Assembly (NCBI GenBank): GCA_903879765.1 | Contig: CAIRMS010000289.1 | Location: 1-11,389 of the forward strand | Reading direction: 5' to 3' | Length of the DNA stretch: 11,389 nucleotides | Source: an uncultured Flavobacteriales bacterium | GTDB taxonomy: Bacteria; Bacteroidota; Bacteroidia; Flavobacteriales_D; Crocinitomicaceae | Shown: positions 1-6,070 of the stretch, piece after piece | Layout of the letters: each line of letters begins with the position of its first letter | How positions within the stretch are numbered: position 1 is the first letter of the stretch | Notes under the pieces: generated by a model | Seen by the model: the letters and a program-made list of their open reading frames with translations, nothing else | Told to the model about the DNA's origin: nothing | The model's database searches: none | Program-made: the position numbers and the translations under genes

Positions 1-10
1 GAACCTTCTA

Positions 11-763
11 TTACGCTTTATTGCCATCGCTAGGTCTATTCAATTTGATGAATTCTAAGTTAACTCGTTGGATTGCTAACGCATAGTTATCAATCATTCC
101 ATTTAATAAGTGGTACGCAGTAAAGGCAATGATACCTACAACTAATCCTGATCCAGAAGAGATCATTTTTTCATATAAACCTCCAGAGATGTTTCCAATG
201 GAAACATTTTCTGTAACAGAGATGCTGTAGAAAATCTTGATTACCCCAGAAATAGTACCGATGAACCCAAGTGTTGGTGCAATCCCAGCAATCAATCCTA
301 AATGACCGATGTTTTTTTCCATCTTACCAATTTCAATATTCGCAACTTTCTCCATATTAGATTCAATTTGCGGAATAGGTCTTCCCATGGACTGAACACC
401 TTCTCTCACAACATTACCAAAAGCAGTTTGATCCTGTGCAAGTGTGTTAAGCGCTCCTTGTATATTCGCGTTTTCTAAATTCGACTTGATTTGCGTCAAC
501 ATGCTTTTGTTGTGCTTTGTCATTCGTTTAATGTAGAGGTAACGTTCAACTGATACATAGGATGTATAAAACAATAGAATGGCAATCGGAATCAAAAAGA
601 CTCCACCTTTCATTAAGAATTCTAATGCAGAGATTTCTTCTACAATTTTACCTGTTTCTTCCGCAGCATTTGCAGCAACTGGAACTACTGAATCTTGAGC
701 GTACATAAATCCTGCTGAAATCAAAGAAGTGATCGCAAAAAGATATTTCAATTGTTTTTTCAT
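11..763 (-). CDS. MotA/TolQ/ExbB family proton channel subunit (ExbB-like)
   Basis: Inner-membrane subunit of a proton-driven energy-transducing complex of the ExbB/TolQ/MotA family, which passes proton-motive force to a TonB- or TolA-like partner. I place the start at the ATG at 763 (250 residues), because it opens a signal peptide (MKKQLKYLF..., cleavage near A22/Q23); the upstream ATG at 829 would put 22 odd residues ahead of it. Three membrane segments are visible at about 54-76, 155-179 and 201-224. Helix 2 carries the family signature (GIAPTLGFIGT, Thr170 at the conserved channel threonine). In helix 3 the second conserved threonine aligns with Ser203 in ISSGSGL. A cleavable N-terminal signal ahead of the first helix is common in Bacteroidota homologues. 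The 10 bases between its stop and the window edge read TAGAAGGTTC on the coding strand, a possible ribosome site for a following gene, typically exbD (inference). Family is sure; ExbB versus TolQ is not resolved. Confidence 0.9.
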   Translation of the reverse strand: MKKQLKYLFAITSLISAGFMYAQDSVVPVAANAAEETGKIVEEISALEFLMKGGVFLIPIAILLFYTSYVSVERYLYIKRMTKHNKSMLTQIKSNLENANIQGALNTLAQDQTAFGNVVREGVQSMGRPIPQIESNMEKVANIEIGKMEKNIGHLGLIAGIAPTLGFIGTISGVIKIFYSISVTENVSIGNISGGLYEKMISSGSGLVVGIIAFTAYHLLNGMIDNYALAIQRVNLEFIKLNRPSDGNKA

Positions 764-1010
764 ATGGTTTGTTAAATTTCGTCGGATAAAAGTAAAAAAC
801 GATAACAGGTTAAAATGATACATATCCATTAGATATTCACATCAAATTGTTATTTCCATGTTTCAATACAGCAGTAACGGAATTCGGTTCATTTTGGTAC
901 AACAATCATACTAGTCATTCTACGTGAACTCAATTTTCCTCGTAGGAACCAAACATCTCTTGATTTTCTGTGTTTTGAATCGAATAAGAATCATTAATTT
1001 CGCGCTATTC
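764..1010. promoter_or_regulatory. Divergent intergenic region between exbB-like gene and mfd
   Basis: These 247 bp separate two divergently transcribed genes and must hold both 5' regions. For mfd a plausible Bacteroidota-type promoter is listed separately. On the minus strand I found only a weak -7-like element (TACTTTTA at 794-787, against TAnnTTTG) with no matching TTTG upstream at the right spacing, so I do not call the exbB promoter. No credible coding frame, riboswitch or strong hairpin is visible here. Confidence 0.5.
974..1002 (+). promoter_or_regulatory. Putative Bacteroidota sigma-A promoter for mfd
   Basis: TTTG at 974-977 and TAATTTCG at 995-1002, separated by 17 bp, match the Bacteroidota consensus (TTTG, 17-23 bp, TAnnTTTG) with one mismatch in the -7 element. 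Transcription would start roughly 6-8 bases downstream, leaving almost no leader before the mfd ATG at 1011. AT-rich sequence gives such matches by chance, so this is tentative. Confidence 0.35.
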
Positions 1011-4000
1011 ATGGACCAAACACAACTCCTGAAATCTATTGCCGAACTAAGGCAAATCGATCAAACAGCTTCACTTTTAAGCCAGGGGAACGTGCGTATC
1101 CATTGGAAAGGACTCGTTGGTTCTGCTAAGTCATTGACCTCCATTTGTGTAGCGCAACAGGTTCCCGGAAATCATCTGTTCGTTCTTGAAGACAAAGAAG
1201 AAGCCGCCTATTTTTTAAATGACTTAGAAGGGCTCTTCCCAGACGATAAACGCGTTTTATTTTTTCCAGCCTCATACCGTGTTCCCTATCAATTGGAAGA
1301 AACAGATAATGCGAATGTGGTAACAAGGGCTGAAGTCCTCGAACGAATTTCAGGGGGAGCAAACGCTTGGATCGTTACCTATCCGGAAGCATTATTTGAA
1401 AAAGTTCCTACCCAGAAAAATTTAATTAAAAATACCCTACGGGTTGAACTTGGGAAAAATTACAGCATTGATTTTATGAATGAATTGCTGCTGGAATATG
1501 CATTCGAACGTGTTGATTTCGTTTATGAACCGGGACAGTTCTCCATTCGCGGTGGAATTGTTGATGTGTTTTCATATGCAAATGATTTCCCCTTCCGAAT
1601 TGAGTTTTTCGGTGAGGAAGTCGAATCAATTCGAACTTTTGATGCCGCAACGCAATTGTCCATCAATACACATGCGTTTTTTAATGTCATCCCGAATATT
1701 CAAGGTCAGTTGAGCATAGAGTCACAGGAAGATATCTTTACTTTTCTTGGACAAGATTTAAGCTGTTGGATGAGTTCTTACGAACGCATGGAAAGTATCC
1801 TCAGAAAAGAATATGATCGTTCAGTTGAGATTTATGGGAACTTAAATGAAACGGTTCGACATACCTTACCGAGTTCTTTATATTTGTCGTCAATTGAACT
1901 TCAAAAAAGCATAGAACGAATCAAAATTGTTGAATGGGGACCTGTATTCCATTACAAAACGGCAAATCTTTTTGAATTCGACTTCATTCCACAGCCGAAT
2001 TTCAACAAGAATTTCGAACTACTAAAAACAGATTTGCTTTCACGACAATCTAACAGGTTCGAAAATCTAATTTTCTCCAATCAACCCAGACAAATTGAAC
2101 GCCTTTACCAGATTTTCGAGGACATTGGAGCTGAAGTGAGTTTTACAGCAATGAATTTTTCACTGCACGAAGGATTCATTTCTCCAGAATTGAAACTAGT
2201 CTGTTATACAGATCATCAAATCTTTGAGCGTTATCATCGCTTCAGACTCAAAGAAGGATTTAGACAGGCCAAACAAGCACTGACATTAAAAGAGATTTAC
2301 AACCTCCAAAAAGGCGATTATGTAACACATATTGATCATGGTGTCGGTCAATTTTCTGGATTAGAAACGATCGATGTAAACGGAAAACCTCAAGAGGCGA
2401 TTCGACTTATCTATAAAGATGGGGATGTACTTTATGTTGGTATCCACTCCTTACACCGAATATCTAAGTTCACTGGAAAGGATGGTTCTGTTCCTAAAAT
2501 GAACAAACTTGGAACACAAGCTTGGGCCACATTAAAGAATAAAACAAAAAAGAAAATCAAAGAACTCGCCTTTGATTTAATTAAGTTATATGCAACGAGA
2601 AGGAGTCAACCAGGATTCGCATTTGCGCCAGACAGTTACATGCAAAATGAATTAGAGGCATCTTTTATGTTTGAAGACACTCCGGATCAATACAAAGCGA
2701 CGCAAGACATTAAACGCGACATGGAAGCTTCAAGACCAATGGATCGCTTAATTTGTGGAGACGTTGGATTTGGAAAAACGGAAGTAGCTGTTCGAGCAGC
2801 ATTTAAAGCGGTTACAGATTCAAAACAAGTAGCAATTCTGGTTCCAACAACAATTTTATCCATGCAGCATTACAGAAGTTTTAAAGAACGACTTTCTGCT
2901 TTTCCTTGCACGGTTGATTACATTAATCGCTTTAAATCAGCTAAGGAGATCACAGAAACCTTAAAGAAACTAGCAGAAGGAAAAATTGACATTCTCATCG
3001 GAACACATGCAGTGGTTGCTGACCGTGTGAAATTCAAAGATTTGGGACTCATGATCATCGATGAAGAACAGAAATTCGGGGTTTCCGTTAAGGATAAATT
3101 AAAAACGATTCGGGCTACAGTGGATACGCTGACACTTACAGCAACACCCATACCTCGAACTTTGCAGTTTTCTCTGATGGGTGCGAGAGATTTAAGCATC
3201 ATCAATACGCCTCCTCCAAATCGACAGCCAGTACTTACAGAAATAATTACTTTTCAGGAAGAAACTATTCGTGATGCGATTGCTTATGAGGTTTCGCGCG
3301 GTGGACAAGTATTTTTTGTCAATAATCGCTTATCGAATATCCGAGAAATTTCTGGAATGATCACCAGATTGTGTCCAGGTGTAAGGGTCGGAATTGGCCA
3401 CGGTCAAATGGACGGAAAACAACTCGAAAAAATCATGATGGATTTCATCGAAGGGAAATACGATGTCCTTCTTGCTACTACTATTATTGAATCGGGAATA
3501 GATATTTCGAATGCCAATACCATCATCATCAACGACGCAAATAAATTTGGATTAAGTGATTTACACCAATTGCGGGGGAGAGTAGGAAGATCAAATAAAA
3601 AGGGATTTTGCTACCTCATTGCTCCTAAATATAGCGTATTAACAAGCGAGGCTAGAAAACGATTGGAAGCATTAGTGCAATTCTCAGACTTAGGTTCAGG
3701 ATTTAACATTGCCATGAAGGATTTGGATATTCGTGGTGCAGGAAATATGCTTGGAGGAGAACAAAGTGGATTTATTTCGGAAATAGGATTCGAGATGTAT
3801 CAAAAAATCCTAAATGAAGCCATGCAGGAATTGAAAGAAAGCGAATTCAAAGAATTGTTTGATGACCGACATACGGACCAGTTCATAACATCGTATGTGC
3901 AAGACTGTATTTTTGAAACCGATATGGAAGTACGTATACCAGATGATTTCGTTAATAATGTTGCCGAACGATTGAGTTTATACCAATCCTTAGATAGCCT

Positions 4001-4358
4001 GAAAAATAAAGCTGAATTGGATCAGTTTTCGAAAGACCTCATTGATCGATTTGGACCACTTCCAAAAGCGGTAAAAGAATTATTATTTTCGTTTGAATTA
4101 CGTTGGTTAGCCGAAGAATTAGGCTTGGAAAGATTGGTCATCAAGTCTGAGAAATTAGTGGGTTACTTTATTGCGAATCCTCAATCCTCGTTTTATGAGA
4201 CGGAAGCCTTCACCTATACACTTAATGCCATCATGAAACATCAAAGCGGCTATAGATTAGTTCAACAAAATGATAAGTTACGCCTGGTAATTGAACCGAT
4301 AAGGCACATAAAAGATGCTTTTGAAAAATTAAGCGCTTTACAAGTTCCTCAAGCGTAA
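1011..4358 (+). CDS. mfd: Transcription-repair coupling factor Mfd
   Basis: Superfamily 2 DNA translocase that removes RNA polymerase stalled at DNA lesions and recruits UvrA for nucleotide excision repair; cytoplasmic. The 1115-residue product has the normal length and domain order. The UvrB-like N-terminal module includes YRVPY (from residue 89) and EPGQFSIRGGIVDVF (from 173). The CarD-like RNA polymerase-interacting domain begins near 431 (LQKGDYVTHIDHGVGQF). The RecG-like motor has Walker A GDVGFGKT (about 583-590), the DEEQ box (684-687), TATPIPRT (710-717) and QLRGRVGRS (853-861). The C-terminal autoinhibitory TRCF domain spans roughly 960-1065. I chose the ATG at 1011 over an in-frame GTG at 924, because the extra 29 residues are hydrophobic, unlike the family, and would cover the probable promoter. 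All motor motifs look intact. It appears to be monocistronic; the next gene starts 98 bp downstream after its own promoter-like sequence. Confidence 0.98.
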   Translation: MDQTQLLKSIAELRQIDQTASLLSQGNVRIHWKGLVGSAKSLTSICVAQQVPGNHLFVLEDKEEAAYFLNDLEGLFPDDKRVLFFPASYRVPYQLEETDNANVVTRAEVLERISGGANAWIVTYPEALFEKVPTQKNLIKNTLRVELGKNYSIDFMNELLLEYAFERVDFVYEPGQFSIRGGIVDVFSYANDFPFRIEFFGEEVESIRTFDAATQLSINTHAFFNVIPNIQGQLSIESQEDIFTFLGQDLSCWMSSYERMESILRKEYDRSVEIYGNLNETVRHTLPSSLYLSSIELQKSIERIKIVEWGPVFHYKTANLFEFDFIPQPNFNKNFELLKTDLLSRQSNRFENLIFSNQPRQIERLYQIFEDIGAEVSFTAMNFSLHEGFISPELKLVCYTDHQIFERYHRFRLKEGFRQAKQALTLKEIYNLQKGDYVTHIDHGVGQFSGLETIDVNGKPQEAIRLIYKDGDVLYVGIHSLHRISKFTGKDGSVPKMNKLGTQAWATLKNKTKKKIKELAFDLIKLYATRRSQPGFAFAPDSYMQNELEASFMFEDTPDQYKATQDIKRDMEASRPMDRLICGDVGFGKTEVAVRAAFKAVTDSKQVAILVPTTILSMQHYRSFKERLSAFPCTVDYINRFKSAKEITETLKKLAEGKIDILIGTHAVVADRVKFKDLGLMIIDEEQKFGVSVKDKLKTIRATVDTLTLTATPIPRTLQFSLMGARDLSIINTPPPNRQPVLTEIITFQEETIRDAIAYEVSRGGQVFFVNNRLSNIREISGMITRLCPGVRVGIGHGQMDGKQLEKIMMDFIEGKYDVLLATTIIESGIDISNANTIIINDANKFGLSDLHQLRGRVGRSNKKGFCYLIAPKYSVLTSEARKRLEALVQFSDLGSGFNIAMKDLDIRGAGNMLGGEQSGFISEIGFEMYQKILNEAMQELKESEFKELFDDRHTDQFITSYVQDCIFETDMEVRIPDDFVNNVAERLSLYQSLDSLKNKAELDQFSKDLIDRFGPLPKAVKELLFSFELRWLAEELGLERLVIKSEKLVGYFIANPQSSFYETEAFTYTLNAIMKHQSGYRLVQQNDKLRLVIEPIRHIKDAFEKLSALQVPQA

Positions 4359-4395
4359 GTTTGAATAATCAAAATCTATTAACCTACGTCAAGAG

Positions 4396-4421
4396 AAAGT
4401 TCGCAAGAATAAATGAACTTT
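4396..4421. repeat. Perfect 7-bp inverted repeat upstream of the yceI unit
   Basis: AAAGTTC (4396-4402) and GAACTTT (4415-4421) are exact reverse complements separated by 12 bases, so centres lie 19 bp apart. The right arm overlaps the best -7-like promoter element ahead of the first yceI gene. It could be an operator, or a weak hairpin at the 3' end of the mfd transcript. There is no T-run after it, so a standard intrinsic terminator is unlikely. Short repeats of this size can occur by chance. Confidence 0.35.
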
Positions 4422-4422
4422 G
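4415..4422 (+). promoter_or_regulatory. Possible -7 promoter element for the yceI unit
   Basis: GAACTTTG at 4415-4422 fits the Bacteroidota TAnnTTTG element at five of six fixed positions and sits 34 bp before the start codon of the first yceI gene. No exact TTTG lies at the expected upstream distance (only GTTC/TTCG near 4399-4403). The resulting leader would be A/T-rich (ACAAAAAAATATAAAT just before the ATG) with no Shine-Dalgarno sequence, as is usual for highly translated genes in this phylum. Confidence 0.3.
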
Positions 4423-4456
4423 CATTCAAATAATTGTTTAACAAAAAAATATAAAT

Positions 4457-5026
4457 ATGAAAAAAGTAATTTTATCAGTTTTTGCAGCATTTGCATTGTT
4501 TTCTTTTACAGCTTTAGAAGTAGCTAATTGGTCATTGGATGGAGCGCATTCAAGATTAGGTTTTACAATCGTTCACAACGGTATCACAAATATTAGTGGT
4601 CACTTTTCAAACTTTGATGTGAAGGTCAGTACGCCAAACGAAGACTTCGTTGGAGCTTCAATTGAGATGACCGCTCAATCAAACTCTGTGAATACAGGAT
4701 TAGAAATGCGTGATAACCACTTAAAAACAGCAGATTATTTTGATGCAGAAAAATTCCCAACACTGACATTCAAAAGTACTTCAGTTAAAAAAGGTAAAGG
4801 AAACAACTATACAATCGTTGGTGATTTCACTATGCATGGTGTAACGAAAGTAGTTACACTTATAGGTACCAATACAGGATCAGCAAAAAACAGAGCAGGA
4901 AATGATGTTGCTGGATTACAAATTACCGGTATCGTGAAACGTTCAGATTTTGGAGTAGGCGAGGTTGGACCTGGATTATCTGACGAAGTAAACTTAATCG
5001 CAGATTTAGAAGTTGCTAAAAACTAA
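4457..5026 (+). CDS. YceI-family periplasmic protein (first of two)
   Basis: A 189-residue secreted protein of the YceI/polyisoprenoid-binding family, whose members form a lipocalin-like beta barrel around long hydrophobic ligands such as isoprenoids. The physiological ligand here is unknown. An N-terminal signal peptide (MKKVILSVFAAFALFSF, cleavage near residue 19) is followed by family features: the opening strand WSLDGAHSRLGFTIVH, the HLKTADYFDAEKFPTLTF segment at about 93-110, the TMHGVTK turn near 130, and RSDFGVG near 167. Length is normal for the family. It heads a tight unit: the second yceI begins 19 bp after its stop. The preceding leader is AT-rich with a possible promoter and an inverted repeat. 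The family call is firm; any role in stress response or lipid carriage is inference from the family. Confidence 0.93.
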   Translation: MKKVILSVFAAFALFSFTALEVANWSLDGAHSRLGFTIVHNGITNISGHFSNFDVKVSTPNEDFVGASIEMTAQSNSVNTGLEMRDNHLKTADYFDAEKFPTLTFKSTSVKKGKGNNYTIVGDFTMHGVTKVVTLIGTNTGSAKNRAGNDVAGLQITGIVKRSDFGVGEVGPGLSDEVNLIADLEVAKN

Positions 5027-5045
5027 TTCCAAACGCAAGCTCAAT

Positions 5046-5564
5046 ATGAAAAGTCTCAGTTTTATCACCGCATTGTTTCTTTCCTTCTCCAGTTTTGGAC
5101 AAGGATGGAAAATTTTGGAAACACAGAAAGTTGCATTTTCAAATGCGGATGTAAGTGGTACATTTGAAGACATCAGTGGTACAATTGTCTTTGATCCTGC
5201 AAATTTGGCGTCGGCTAAGTTCAACTTCAAGTTGAAGGTTGAGTCAATTAATACTGGAAATGGTTTGCAAAATAAACATGCGCGCGGAGATGAATGGTTC
5301 CACGCGGAAAAATATCCTTACATTGAATTTGAATCTTCGAAAATTGAAAAAACCGAATCTGGTTTCAAAGCCCTCGGAAAACTTGAAATGCATGGAGTGA
5401 AAAAAGAGGTTTCTATTCCTTTTACTTTCGTGAAAAAAGGTAATAAAGGCACATTTGTCGCTAAATTTAGTGTTAGCAGATCGGAATATAACGTTGGAAA
5501 AAAAGGAAACGATGTTGCTGACATTCTGAAAATAACAGCTACATTGCCAGTTCAGAAAAAATAA
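5046..5564 (+). CDS. YceI-family periplasmic protein (second, divergent paralogue)
   Basis: A second, shorter YceI-like protein of 172 residues. I start it at the ATG at 5046, which opens a signal peptide (MKSLSFITALFLSFSSFGQG, cleavage near 18-20); an in-frame ATG at 5013 lies inside the upstream gene and would spoil the signal. Shared family landmarks are ESINTGNGLQNKHARG, the WFHAEKYPYIEFES segment and EMHGVKKEVSIPF, followed by RSEYNVG. It differs from its neighbour at most positions, so the two are anciently diverged rather than a fresh tandem copy. The first strand lacks the usual D-x-x-H-S pattern seen in the neighbour. The stop lies 6 bp before the next gene, which implies co-transcription. 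Distinct ligands for the two proteins would be a reasonable guess, but nothing in the sequence proves it. Confidence 0.9.
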   Translation: MKSLSFITALFLSFSSFGQGWKILETQKVAFSNADVSGTFEDISGTIVFDPANLASAKFNFKLKVESINTGNGLQNKHARGDEWFHAEKYPYIEFESSKIEKTESGFKALGKLEMHGVKKEVSIPFTFVKKGNKGTFVAKFSVSRSEYNVGKKGNDVADILKITATLPVQKK

Positions 5565-5570
5565 TAAGTT

Positions 5571-5963
5571 ATGATAAAAAAAATCATCTTCGCTCTAAGT
5601 TCAGGTTTACTTGCGGGAGTAGTATCGTATTTTTATGGAGATATGATTCAAACTCAATTAATCGAGGATTATTCAAAAGAAGTTCCAACAATGGCCATTT
5701 TTGTTTCTTGTTTAATTGGAACAGTTTTAGCAACATTAGGACACTGGTTATTCACGAAATTCATTCCTAAATTCGGAGAGCTCATTTTTGGATTACTATT
5801 TGCTGGTCTAACTACAGTTAGTTTGATTGGAGTGCTTGGTTTCGTCTTTAAAGGAGAAACAACAGAGGCGCATCAATACATCTTTTATTCGTATGCAATG
5901 CCCATGCATTTCTTTCCTTTTTTGGCATGGTATTCGCTAAAACCACTTTTCGAAAGGAAGTAA
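5571..5963 (+). CDS. Small four-helix membrane protein, unknown function
   Basis: I do not recognise this 130-residue protein. It has four likely membrane helices, at about 4-22, 41-63, 69-93 and 104-123, with short polar loops and a positively charged C-terminus (LFERK). Histidines occur at 58 (helix 2), 101 and 113 (helix 4). It starts 6 bp after the second yceI and is the last gene before a strong terminator, so it is probably translated from the same mRNA. In Escherichia coli yceI is paired with yceJ, a four-helix cytochrome b561; this protein is shorter and I cannot match its histidines to the haem ligands of that family, so similarity of role is only a thought. The coding call rests on position, hydrophobic pattern and clean start and stop. 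Confidence 0.8.
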   Translation: MIKKIIFALSSGLLAGVVSYFYGDMIQTQLIEDYSKEVPTMAIFVSCLIGTVLATLGHWLFTKFIPKFGELIFGLLFAGLTTVSLIGVLGFVFKGETTEAHQYIFYSYAMPMHFFPFLAWYSLKPLFERK

Positions 5964-5982
5964 CTAAATCAAGGAATTTTAT

Positions 5983-6009
5983 AAGGATGCTTCGGCATCC
6001 TTTTTTTTT
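5983..6009 (+). terminator. Intrinsic terminator of the yceI unit
   Basis: AAGGATGC (5983-5990), a TTCG tetraloop and GCATCCTT form a perfect 8-bp stem that runs into a stretch of nine T (6001-6009). It lies 20 bp after the stop codon of the small membrane protein gene. The stable UUCG loop plus U-tract make this the strongest terminator in the window, and it separates the yceI unit from the surface-protein gene. Confidence 0.93.
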
Positions 6010-6070
6010 GAAAAATAATCTCGGTTTTTCACAACGATTTCCGCATTTAGACGTTTAACCTTTGGTAACA

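Noticed and set aside
764..829. Upstream ATG (829) for the ExbB-like gene
   Set aside because: It would place 22 residues before a clear signal peptide that starts at the ATG at 763.
924..1010. In-frame GTG extension of mfd by 29 residues
   Set aside because: The added residues are hydrophobic, unlike Mfd N-termini, and would overlap the probable promoter; the ATG at 1011 gives a normal-length protein.
2530..2580. A-rich tract in mfd (runs of A around 2537-2556) as a possible frameshift or slippage site
   Set aside because: It encodes a lysine-rich stretch within an uninterrupted family-length frame; nothing suggests recoding.
2918..3205. Antisense open frame of 95 codons inside mfd
   Set aside because: It lies opposite the conserved motor motifs of mfd and has low-complexity serine/valine composition; it is a shadow frame.
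5571..5963. Small membrane protein as a cytochrome b561
   Set aside because: It has four helices and three histidines, but the positions do not fit the paired axial ligands and the protein is too short.
6062..6070. TTG start for the surface protein
   Set aside because: Two ATG codons follow directly at 6071 and 6074 and open the signal peptide.
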